Positions 7,248-14,737 of a stretch of 14,841 nt of DNA are shown here, in pieces. Each line of letters begins with the position of its first letter. Position 1 is the first letter of the stretch. The stretch comes from CAYUCJ01 sp049282265 (GTDB lineage Bacteria > Desulfobacterota > DSM-4660 > Desulfatiglandales > Desulfatiglandaceae). A model generated the notes under the pieces. That model was not told where the DNA came from and did no database searches. It was given only the letters and a program-made list of their open reading frames with translations. Both the position numbers and the translations under genes were made by a program. The stretch lies in contig JBAPTR010000120.1 in NCBI GenBank assembly GCA_049282265.1, positions 1-14,841 on the forward strand, read 5' to 3'.

Positions 7248-8183
7248 ATGTCGGAAATAAAGGATATTGCAATAATCGGGGCGGGGTTGATGGGACATGG
7301 AATCGCCCAAGTGTTTGCCGGACAGGGCTATCAGGTCCATTTGTTCGACCTTGAAGAAGACATCCTCGCAAAGGCCTTAAAAGGCATCCGATCCAATCTG
7401 ACTTTGATGGCTGGAAAAGGGATCGGGCGCACAGATGACATCGAACAAATCCTCTCCAGAATCCGAACGACCGTAGACCTTCAAGATGCGGTCACCGGGG
7501 CCCAATTTGTGGTGGAAGCCGTTACTGAAAATCTGGACGTGAAACAACAGATCTTTCAGAAGATAGACGGTCTTTGCCCGCCGGAGTCGATTCTGGCAAC
7601 CAACACGTCTGTCATAAGTATTACCGAGATTGCCCAAAAAGCCCAAAACCGGGAAAGGATTTTGGGCACACATTTCTGGAACCCACCTTATCTCGTCCCC
7701 CTTGTGGAAGTCGTCAGGGGAAGAGACACTTCCGATAAGACCATGGATACCACTTACGACCTTCTCAAGTCGGTGGGAAAGCATCCTGTTCGCGTCAAAA
7801 AGGATGTTCCTGGGTTTATCGGCAACAGATTGCAGCACGCTCTCTGGAGAGAAGCAATCTCCATCGTCGAAAAAGGGATTGCTGATCCCGCCATGGTGGA
7901 TGAGTGTGTCAAATTCGGTTTTGGGTTGAGGCTTCCTGTTCTTGGGCCGCTGGAGAATGCGGACATGGTTGGGCTGGACCTGACCCTTGCCATCCACGAT
8001 TACATCTTGAAGCACATCGAAGACTCACCAAAACCATCGGAATTGCTCAGACGGAAAGTGGGAAAAAGCGAGTTGGGTTTCAAGACCGGTAAAGGGTTTC
8101 AGGAATGGCCTGAAAAAAGGGCCGACGACCTGCGAAAAAGTCTCTTGAATTACCTTTTGGAGGTGACAAAGACCAACTCGTAA
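7248..8183 (+). CDS. 3-hydroxyacyl-CoA dehydrogenase family, candidate 3-hydroxy-5-oxohexanoate dehydrogenase
   Basis: This 311-residue NAD-dependent enzyme has an N-terminal Rossmann fold (GAGLMGHG, 11-18) and a C-terminal helical domain. The family catalytic set is visible: Ser121 (NTSV), His142 and Glu154 (HFWNPPYLVPLVEVV), and Asn193 (GFIGNR). The HFWNPP form, in place of HFFNP, resembles family members annotated as acting on free hydroxy acids, though 3-hydroxybutyryl-CoA remains possible. The ATG at 7248 follows TAGGAG, which overlaps the SDR stop; an earlier GTG at 7242 is less likely. The gene order suggests oxidation of (S)-3-hydroxy-5-oxohexanoate to triacetate, the BKACE substrate. 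The family is firm; the substrate is inferred. Confidence 0.85.
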   Translation: MSEIKDIAIIGAGLMGHGIAQVFAGQGYQVHLFDLEEDILAKALKGIRSNLTLMAGKGIGRTDDIEQILSRIRTTVDLQDAVTGAQFVVEAVTENLDVKQQIFQKIDGLCPPESILATNTSVISITEIAQKAQNRERILGTHFWNPPYLVPLVEVVRGRDTSDKTMDTTYDLLKSVGKHPVRVKKDVPGFIGNRLQHALWREAISIVEKGIADPAMVDECVKFGFGLRLPVLGPLENADMVGLDLTLAIHDYILKHIEDSPKPSELLRRKVGKSELGFKTGKGFQEWPEKRADDLRKSLLNYLLEVTKTNS

Positions 8184-8247
8184 TAACCCGTATTTTCTTG
8201 GTCTTTGGATGGTTGAAAAACCTATAGACAGTAAGGAGGTGGCTTGT

Positions 8248-10818
8248 ATGGGAAAAGTGGAAAGGATGACTAGTGGAACCACTGGTGGACCTGTTTTTGT
8301 CTACGTGCAGGACGGACGCATTATCCGCGTTACACCCATGGAACTTGATGATAGCGACGCCCCGTCGTGGCAGATAAAGGCAAGGGGAAAGACGTTCTCT
8401 CCTCCGAGGAAGACTACGCTGGCCCCCTATTCGTTGTCCTATCGTTCTATGGTTTACTCTCCCAAAAGAAATTTGTATCCCATGAAAAGGGTGGACTTTG
8501 ATCCTGATGGGAACCGGAACTGCGAAAAGAGAGGAGAATCCGGGTATGAAAGGATTAGCTGGGAAGAGGCCTCAGACATCGTCACAAACGAAGTGAAACG
8601 GATCAAGCGTGAGTATGGGCCCGGTGCAATTTTAAGCACGGCTGGTTCCCATCACCTCTGGGGGAATGTGGGCTATCGTCACAGCGCCTATTTCCGGTTT
8701 GCGAACATGATGGGTTTTACCTACGCGGATCACAATCCGGACAGCTGGGAAGGGTGGCACTGGGGAGGCATGCATAACTGGGGCTTCAGTCATCGACTTG
8801 GTATTCCCGAGCAATACGACCTCCTTGAAGATGCGCTGAAAAACACGGAAATGATCGTATTTTGGTCATCTGATCCGGAAGCAACACACGGTATCTATTC
8901 GGGATTTGAGCATACCTGCCGCCGTCAGTGGCTGAAGGATTTAGGTGTGAAAATGGTCTTCATCGATCCTTTCTATAATCATACGGCCGGAATGTACTCT
9001 GACAAGTGGTTCGCTCCGAGGCCCGAGACCGGGAATGCCATGGCTTGTGCCATAGCCTTTGTATGGATTACGGAGGACCTATATGACAAGGACTATATAG
9101 AGGATCGCACGGTCGGATTCGAGACCTGGAAAAATTATATTCTGGGCAAAGAGGACGGACAACCCAAATCACCCGAATGGGCGGAATCGGAAACCACTAT
9201 ACCGGCAAGGGAGATTCGCGCATTGGCTAGGGAATGGGGCGCAAAGAAGACCATGCTTGCCGCCGGCGGTCTAGGCGGCTGGGGAGGCGCCTGCAGGGCA
9301 GCCAGTGGAAATGAATGGGCTCGTCTCATGATCAGCCTGGCGGCCATGCAGGGCATGGGAAAACCAGGCAGTAATATATGGGGAACGACCCAGGGCGCTC
9401 CCTCCGACACGAGCTTCGTCTTTCCGGGCTATGCCGAGGGTGGTATCTCCGGGGATGTGGACAACTCCGCTGCTGGATTCCGCTGGGTCTATCGCATGTT
9501 CAGTTATGATCAGCCCACGCGATCCAGCGTCAACGCTCCAATGGGACAGCATATCCCGCGATTGAAAATCCCTGAATGTATCCTTGAGGGTAAATATGAA
9601 TGGAGGGGTAAAGGATTTTGTGGGCCGTCCATCGAGTCCCAGTTCCATAAATACAAATACCCTGCAGATGGATACCCCGAAATCCAGATGTCCTGGCGTT
9701 ACGGCGGGTCTTTTATAGGAACAATGTGCGAGACCAATCGATACGTCAAGGCCTATCAAACCGATAGACTGCCATTTGCGGTCAGTCAGTCCATCTGGTT
9801 TGAGGGCGAGGCCAAATTCGCCGATATTATCCTCCCGGCCTGCACCAATTTCGAAAGATGGGATATCAGCGAATTTGCCAACTGCTCCGGCTATATACCG
9901 GATTCCTACACCCAATGTAACCACCGGGTTATCAGCCTCCAGAAAAAGTGTATAGAACCCCTTGGAGAATCCAAATCCGATTATGATATTTTCGCCCTGA
10001 TGGCAAAAAAACTGGGATTCTACGGTCCCTATACTAACGGGGGCATGACGGTACTGGACTGGGTGAAACGTTATTTTGAGGCCAGTGACCTGCCGAAGCA
10101 TATTAGCTGGGAGGAATTTTTCAAAAAAGGTTACTTTGTGGTTCCCATACCTGAAGATTACCGCCCCACACCGGCATTGAGATGGTTTGCTGAAGGACGT
10201 CCCAAGGATACCCCCGATTGGGGTCCACCTCCTGAAGCCCAGGAGGAGTTCGGTAAGGGACTTCAGACAACATCGGGAAAGATAGAGTTTGTATCTTCAA
10301 GCCTCAGAAAGTTTGATCCAGGGGACGAGGAACGACCTTTGATCCCAAAATATATCAAATCCTGGGAAGGTCATCACACGACCCACCTCTACAATAAATA
10401 CCCCCTCCAGTTAATCTCACCCCATCCCCGCTTCAGCTTTCATACCATGGGGGATGCTAAGGACAGCTGGGTGAATGACGTTAAGGACCACAGGGTTCTG
10501 ATGGACGACGGGCATTACTACTGGATCATTCGGATTAACTCCAAAGATGCCAAAGCAAGGGGTATTAAAGATGGTGATCTGGTCAAAGCATTTAATGACC
10601 GGGGCTCTGTTGTTCTTTCGGCACAGGTCACAGAACGGGTACCGCCCGGAACTGTCCATTCATATGAGTCCAGCGCAGAGTATGACCCTGTGGGCAAACC
10701 GGGTGAGTCCGCGGACCGCGCCGGGTGTGTGAACATCCTCACACCATCCCGATATATTACCAAAAATTCTGCCGGTATGGCTCCCAACTCATGCCTTGTG
10801 CAGATAGAAAAATACTAG
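8248..10818 (+). CDS. Pyrogallol-phloroglucinol transhydroxylase, large (Mo) subunit
   Basis: This 856-residue DMSO-reductase-family molybdopterin protein closely resembles the Pelobacter acidigallici transhydroxylase large subunit (about 875 residues, as I recall it). The enzyme converts pyrogallol to phloroglucinol using 1,2,3,5-tetrahydroxybenzene as co-substrate, with no net redox change. The recalled catalytic residues all align with a constant offset of 9: His144 to His135, Tyr152 to Tyr143, Asp174 to Asp165, Mo-ligand Ser175 to Ser166, Tyr404 to Tyr395. Family blocks NPDSWEGWHWGG, GGLGGWGGACRA and FPGYAEGGISG are present. There is no N-terminal Fe-S Cys motif and no Tat signal, as in the cytoplasmic Pelobacter enzyme. 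AAGGAGG at 8233-8239 fixes the start at 8248; an in-frame ATG at 8209 lacks a site. The small subunit follows after 16 nt. Confidence 0.95.
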   Translation: MGKVERMTSGTTGGPVFVYVQDGRIIRVTPMELDDSDAPSWQIKARGKTFSPPRKTTLAPYSLSYRSMVYSPKRNLYPMKRVDFDPDGNRNCEKRGESGYERISWEEASDIVTNEVKRIKREYGPGAILSTAGSHHLWGNVGYRHSAYFRFANMMGFTYADHNPDSWEGWHWGGMHNWGFSHRLGIPEQYDLLEDALKNTEMIVFWSSDPEATHGIYSGFEHTCRRQWLKDLGVKMVFIDPFYNHTAGMYSDKWFAPRPETGNAMACAIAFVWITEDLYDKDYIEDRTVGFETWKNYILGKEDGQPKSPEWAESETTIPAREIRALAREWGAKKTMLAAGGLGGWGGACRAASGNEWARLMISLAAMQGMGKPGSNIWGTTQGAPSDTSFVFPGYAEGGISGDVDNSAAGFRWVYRMFSYDQPTRSSVNAPMGQHIPRLKIPECILEGKYEWRGKGFCGPSIESQFHKYKYPADGYPEIQMSWRYGGSFIGTMCETNRYVKAYQTDRLPFAVSQSIWFEGEAKFADIILPACTNFERWDISEFANCSGYIPDSYTQCNHRVISLQKKCIEPLGESKSDYDIFALMAKKLGFYGPYTNGGMTVLDWVKRYFEASDLPKHISWEEFFKKGYFVVPIPEDYRPTPALRWFAEGRPKDTPDWGPPPEAQEEFGKGLQTTSGKIEFVSSSLRKFDPGDEERPLIPKYIKSWEGHHTTHLYNKYPLQLISPHPRFSFHTMGDAKDSWVNDVKDHRVLMDDGHYYWIIRINSKDAKARGIKDGDLVKAFNDRGSVVLSAQVTERVPPGTVHSYESSAEYDPVGKPGESADRAGCVNILTPSRYITKNSAGMAPNSCLVQIEKY

Positions 10819-10834
10819 AAAGGAGGGAGCTGCC

Positions 10835-11677
10835 ATGAAGAAATATAACATGATCATTGATGTAGCCAAATGCCACGACTGTAACAATTGTTTTCTATCT
10901 TGTAAGGATGAATACGTCGATAATGATTGGCTGCCCTATTCCCTGGCCCAACCTTGGCATGGTCACCGTTGGATGAATATCATGCGCAAAGAAAGAGGCC
11001 AGTATCCTTTGGCGGATGTCGCCTTCCGTCCCACCCCCTGCATGCACTGCGACGATGCTCCATGTATCAAGGCGGCGAAGAACGGGGCTGTTACAAAGAG
11101 AAAGGACGGGATCGTCATCATTGATCCGGAAAAGGCCCAAGGACAGAAGGATCTTGTAGATTCCTGTCCCTATGGTGCTATTTGGTGGAACGCAGACAAA
11201 GCACTCCCCCAGAAGTGTACCTTCTGCGTCCACCTATTAGAGGGCGGTTGGGACAAGCCCCGCTGTGTTCAGGCCTGTCCGACCAATGCGATTGAGTTCT
11301 TCCAGGTTGAGGATGCCGAGATGCAGAAGATGGTGAAAGCGGAAAAACTCAATGTACTGAATCCTGAACTCAAGACCAAATCGCGAGTCTATTACAGGAA
11401 TTTGTACCGATATGAAAAATGCTTTATCTCGGGAAACGTGGCCCTGCAGGACACGGATGAATGCGCGGAATGTGCCAAGGTCGTCCTTCGCAAGGGTGCC
11501 AAGGCCCTTGGGTCGGTGGAGACCAATAACTATGGTGATTTCAAGCTAGATAATCTTCCTGAAAATAGCGGCGAATATAAGGTCGAATTTGAATATTCCG
11601 GTTATAAAAAGAAGGCGTTAGCCATAAACCTAACGAAAAGTGTGAATCTAGGCACTATCTTTTTAATGACTTCGTAA
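10835..11677 (+). CDS. Pyrogallol-phloroglucinol transhydroxylase, small (Fe-S) subunit
   Basis: This 280-residue partner of the Mo subunit resembles the Pelobacter small subunit (about 274 residues). Twelve cysteines in family spacing (13, 16, 19, 23; 69, 72, 77; 111; 128, 131; 144, 148) can hold three [4Fe-4S] clusters. The second ferredoxin-like motif lacks the usual fourth Cys (CIKAAKNG), as in the Pelobacter protein. After about residue 200 comes a beta-rich carboxypeptidase-regulatory/Ig-like domain (GAKALGSVETNNYGDFKLDNL), also seen in that protein. The stretch 197-212 carries three more Cys (Cys197, Cys209, Cys212) that I do not recall from Pelobacter. AAGGAGGG precedes the start. No membrane anchor gene follows, consistent with a soluble two-subunit enzyme. 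Confidence 0.94.
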   Translation: MKKYNMIIDVAKCHDCNNCFLSCKDEYVDNDWLPYSLAQPWHGHRWMNIMRKERGQYPLADVAFRPTPCMHCDDAPCIKAAKNGAVTKRKDGIVIIDPEKAQGQKDLVDSCPYGAIWWNADKALPQKCTFCVHLLEGGWDKPRCVQACPTNAIEFFQVEDAEMQKMVKAEKLNVLNPELKTKSRVYYRNLYRYEKCFISGNVALQDTDECAECAKVVLRKGAKALGSVETNNYGDFKLDNLPENSGEYKVEFEYSGYKKKALAINLTKSVNLGTIFLMTS

Positions 11678-11809
11678 GAAGCTGGTTTATGCCGCAAGCA
11701 GCAGCCTCTGAGCAACGAACGGGGGGAGAACCAGATATTCTTTTTCAGGCTCTCCTCCTCCTGCGCTCCGGTGAATAAGACGACCTCGCTGGAAGCCGGT
11801 TTATGCCAC
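11678..11809 (+). repeat. Pair of 18-nt imperfect direct repeats
   Basis: GAAGCTGGTTTATGCCGC (11678-11695) recurs as GAAGCCGGTTTATGCCAC (11792-11809), with 16 of 18 bases identical and starts 114 nt apart. Similarity does not extend beyond the 18 nt, so this is not a simple tandem duplication. It could be a regulator binding-site pair or a remnant of a dispersed repeat. Confidence 0.6.
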
Positions 11810-12150
11810 CCTGCTCAATGGGCCCTGCGCTAAGATGCTCATTTTTATTCGCAGGAATGCATTCGTTATTAGGTTTGGGCCCAGTGCCCTTTTTGCACCG
11901 TGCCTCTTTCACTCAACTAGCCTGGCCTTCCGAAAAATGCGCTCACCTGACAGATTGTCCCCGGAGGGTCTTCCCTCAAGAGGTATGGGCCTGGTGTTCG
12001 GCAGAGTGGAATTTCCGAAAGAGAGTTCTCCAAGCGCTTTGCGCAACCGACTGAAATAGTCGGAGAGCGGGCAAACAATCACAATGATAAGAAAGGAGGG
12101 AGGACAGAAATCATTCTTTTAACCCAATAGCATGGATGAGGAGGACGAAA
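11678..12150. other. 473-nt intergenic region upstream of binding protein 2
   Basis: No convincing gene is present; short readings of 74-83 codons here overlap one another, lack ribosome sites and resemble no family. Visible elements are an 18-nt direct repeat with two mismatches (GAAGCYGGTTTATGCCRC at 11678-11695 and 11792-11809), CCTGCG/CGCAGG arms at 11824-11829 and 11850-11855, and a CCGACT/AGTCGG hairpin at 12047-12063. An orphan strong Shine-Dalgarno-like AAGGAGGGAGG lies at 12093-12103 with no matching start. A promoter for the 12151 gene is expected here, but I could not find a convincing box. Confidence 0.5.
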
Positions 12151-13455
12151 ATGGACAAGACGAAGCAAGGCCCGAAGAGTATGAGCAGACGTGACTTTAT
12201 CAAGAAAGTGGGCAAAGGGGCTGCAGGGGCCGGCGTGGCAACTGTGATGGCTCCGTTATTGGCCAAGTCAGCCCTGGCTTCTGAAGCCAAGCGGGATTAT
12301 ATTCTGATTGGAGCTATCTATCCAGTGACCGGCCCTCTTGCCGCATTTGGTGCACCAGGCCCTTGGGTTGCTGATAGAGCAGTGAAACAGATCAATGCTC
12401 ATGGAGGCATCTATCTCAAAGAGTATGGCAAGAAATTCCCACTCAAATATAAGCTGCTTGATTCAGAAAGTAGCCCCACCAAGGCAGCGGAACTTGCATC
12501 AAAACTGGTCATGAAAGATAAAGTGGATATCCTGATGCCGGCCCATACGCCGGATACGGTCAATCCGGTGTCAGCAATTGCAGAACGCTTCAAAGTCCCC
12601 TGTATCTGTATAGATGCGCCCATAGAGGACTGGCTGATGGGAGGACCTTACCACTGGTCATTTCTCCATTTTTGGAGTGCTCAGCACGATATTACCCATG
12701 TCTACATGGGAATGTGGGATCAACTGGACACGAACAAGGTTGTCGGGGGATTGTGGCCGAACGATCCTGACGGCACTTCATGGGCGAAGTTTTTTGCAGA
12801 ACAGGGTCCCAAGAGAGGCTATAAAATCATAGATCAGGGGCGGTTTCCTTTTTTCATGAAGGATTTTGGTGCCCAGATCAACGCCTTTAAAGAAGCAAAT
12901 GTGGAAATCGTTACAGGCGTGCTGATTCCTCCCGATTTTGCCACGGTCATACGGCAATTCCATCAGACAGGATTTAAACCCAAAATCATTACCATGGGCA
13001 AGGCTATCCTTTTCCCGTCTGCTGTCGCAGCGCTCGGTTCTGATTTGGGAGAGGGCCTAACGATGGAAATCTGGTGGAGCCCATATCATCCCTTTAAATC
13101 CTCATTGACAGGCGAGACAGCAAGGCAATTTTGCAATGCCTGGGAAAAAACTACCGGCAGGCAATGGACGCCGCCCATCGGCTATGAGCACTCGGGCTGG
13201 GAATTGATCAAGGACGTGTTAACCAGGGCCGGCTCACTGGATAAGGAAATGGTGCGGAGTGCCATTGCCGGCACCAATCTGAAGACCATTGTCGGACCGG
13301 TCAAATACAATGCGCAAAATTACGGCAGAACGCCACTCGTCGGTGGTCAATGGACTAAGGGAAAAAAGTGGAAATGGGTACAGAACATCGTCTTTGACAA
13401 AGGGCAAGAATCCATTCCTCTCACCGGCTCTCTTAAACCCATGAACTATCTCTGA
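12151..13455 (+). CDS. Liv-type periplasmic binding protein 2, Tat signal
   Basis: This 434-residue type I periplasmic-binding protein is a paralogue of the one at 3504-4805, with roughly half the aligned residues identical by eye. The N-terminus has a twin-arginine motif (SRRDFIKK, Arg13-Arg14), a hydrophobic stretch and a likely A-L-A cleavage site at 41-43. GAGGAGGA (12139-12146) supports the ATG at 12151, which also aligns with the start of the paralogue; an ATG at 12136 is in frame but overlaps that site. Divergence in likely ligand-pocket stretches (RPDCLTGPLASF in protein 1 versus AIYPVTGPLAAF here) suggests a related but different ligand. It has no permease genes of its own nearby and probably feeds the LivHMGF system of this window. 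Confidence 0.9.
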   Translation: MDKTKQGPKSMSRRDFIKKVGKGAAGAGVATVMAPLLAKSALASEAKRDYILIGAIYPVTGPLAAFGAPGPWVADRAVKQINAHGGIYLKEYGKKFPLKYKLLDSESSPTKAAELASKLVMKDKVDILMPAHTPDTVNPVSAIAERFKVPCICIDAPIEDWLMGGPYHWSFLHFWSAQHDITHVYMGMWDQLDTNKVVGGLWPNDPDGTSWAKFFAEQGPKRGYKIIDQGRFPFFMKDFGAQINAFKEANVEIVTGVLIPPDFATVIRQFHQTGFKPKIITMGKAILFPSAVAALGSDLGEGLTMEIWWSPYHPFKSSLTGETARQFCNAWEKTTGRQWTPPIGYEHSGWELIKDVLTRAGSLDKEMVRSAIAGTNLKTIVGPVKYNAQNYGRTPLVGGQWTKGKKWKWVQNIVFDKGQESIPLTGSLKPMNYL

Positions 13456-13464
13456 TCAAGCAGT

Positions 13465-13496
13465 GTCCATCCGGAAGATAGCATCTCCGGATGGAC
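13465..13496 (+). terminator. Long hairpin after binding protein 2
   Basis: GTCCATCCGG (13465-13474) pairs perfectly with CCGGATGGAC (13487-13496). The inside can extend with AGAT/ATCT after one bulged A, leaving an AGC loop. It starts 9 nt after the stop codon. The T-tract is weak (CTGTTT), so it may be a terminator, an mRNA stabiliser or an attenuator before the decarboxylase gene. Confidence 0.6.
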
Positions 13497-13620
13497 CTGT
13501 TTAACCTTCTTGGACATCGTTTAGGAAAAAATGGTTTCCGGCAATCAAAAGCCATGGTGAAGTTTGCAATTTGAACGGCAGAAACACAAACCCCACGAAT
13601 CGGGGAAACGGAGGAAACAG

Positions 13621-14640
13621 ATGAAAAAAATTGACTTTGAAGCCCATTTTGTCACTCGGGATTATGTCAGGGCCATGGAACAGCAAAAGGGCTATCCTCG
13701 TTATGTCGTCGACGAACAGACCAAGAATCGCCGTCTGTATTATACCGATGATGTGGGGGAACCGCTGGGGGATCTTCTTCTCAACAAGCTTCTCGATGTG
13801 GGAGAAGAAAGGCTGAAAGACATGGATAAGGCAGGGGTCGATGTACAGGTCCTGAGCCTGACATCACCGGGTGTTGAACAGTTTGACCCGTCAATGGGCA
13901 CGGAGCTTGCGGCAGGGATCAATGATGAGCTTTACAGCATCGTCCAGAATTATCCGACCCGGTTTGAGGGTTATGCCGCACTCGCACCTAAAAACCCGGA
14001 AGGGGCCGTCAAGGAGCTTGAAAGATCGGTGAAAGAACTGGGTTTCAAGGGCTGGAAAACCCATTCCAATTACGGAGGGACCTACCTCGACGACAAGGAA
14101 TACTGGCCTATTCTTGAAAAGGCCGAAGAGCTGGATGTGCCGATTTATCTCCATCCTGCGGTGCCGGCCATTCCTCCTTTGAGAAAATACGGCTTTGCGC
14201 TGGCAGGGGCGCCTTTCGGGTTTGGGATAGAAACGGCCATATGTATGATGCGACTCATCTACAGCGGAATATTTGACAAATGTCCCCGGTTGAAAATTGT
14301 GTTAGGGCATCTGGGGGAAGGCTTGCCTTTCGTTCTGCAACGAATCGATTTTGCCTATGTTCGGCCTTGGTTTGAGCCTGCGGCACGGCCCAACCTTAAG
14401 AAAAAGCCGAGTGAATATCTGAAAGAAAATGTATTCGTAACCACCAGTGGTAATTACCTGCAGCCTGCATTTATGTGCACCTATGAGACGTTGGGTATAG
14501 ACAGGATCCTATTGTCTACGGATTATCCTTATGAAGATTCTGATGAATGCCTGCAGTTCCTTGAAAGCCTGCCTATCAATGATGAAGATAAGAATAAGAT
14601 GTATTCTTTAAATGCCGGTCAGCTAGGTATAACTTTTTGA
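13621..14640 (+). CDS. Amidohydrolase-2 family decarboxylase, gamma-resorcylate decarboxylase-like
   Basis: This 339-residue TIM-barrel protein of the ACMSD/amidohydrolase-2 family is cytoplasmic. It strongly resembles gamma-resorcylate (2,6-dihydroxybenzoate) decarboxylase. Metal-ligand candidates are Glu7 and His9 (EAH), His178 (YLHP) and Asp301 (STDYP). The catalytic His230-Glu233 pair in LGHLGEGLP is also present. These enzymes non-oxidatively decarboxylate hydroxybenzoates bearing an ortho hydroxyl. In this setting 2,4,6- or 2,3,4-trihydroxybenzoate, giving phloroglucinol or pyrogallol, would fit. A ring-opening hydrolase role is a less likely alternative, since related families include lactonases. 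GGAGG before 13621 sets the start; an upstream frame extension to 13564 is unsupported. The family is secure; the substrate is inferred. Confidence 0.85.
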   Translation: MKKIDFEAHFVTRDYVRAMEQQKGYPRYVVDEQTKNRRLYYTDDVGEPLGDLLLNKLLDVGEERLKDMDKAGVDVQVLSLTSPGVEQFDPSMGTELAAGINDELYSIVQNYPTRFEGYAALAPKNPEGAVKELERSVKELGFKGWKTHSNYGGTYLDDKEYWPILEKAEELDVPIYLHPAVPAIPPLRKYGFALAGAPFGFGIETAICMMRLIYSGIFDKCPRLKIVLGHLGEGLPFVLQRIDFAYVRPWFEPAARPNLKKKPSEYLKENVFVTTSGNYLQPAFMCTYETLGIDRILLSTDYPYEDSDECLQFLESLPINDEDKNKMYSLNAGQLGITF

Positions 14641-14645
14641 AGTCT

Positions 14646-14679
14646 TGATCCGGGGGCCTTTCCAGGCGGATGCGGATCA
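14646..14679 (+). repeat. Intergenic inverted repeat
   Basis: TGATCCG (14646-14652) pairs with CGGATCA (14673-14679), and a small inner stem GCCT/AGGC (14656-14659, 14664-14667) can form. It lies 6 nt after the decarboxylase stop. With no T-run it is a poor terminator; RNA processing or stability is possible. Confidence 0.4.
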
Positions 14680-14737
14680 TCCAAACTCCATAAAGCGGCC
14701 GACATCAGTAAAAAACCAGGAGCCAGGAGGCAACGAC

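Noticed and set aside
9271..10101. Antisense reading of 276 codons inside the transhydroxylase gene
   Set aside because: It lies wholly within a strongly conserved coding region and is a codon-bias shadow with low-complexity, unrecognisable text.
11803..12059. Overlapping short open frames (74 and 83 codons) in the gap before binding protein 2
   Set aside because: Neither has a ribosome site or recognisable features, and they overlap in different frames; treated as non-coding.
12084..12122. Tiny 12-codon frame (MIRKEGGQKSFF) as a leader peptide
   Set aside because: No ribosome site precedes it and no attenuator hairpins follow; the purine-rich stretch alone is not enough.
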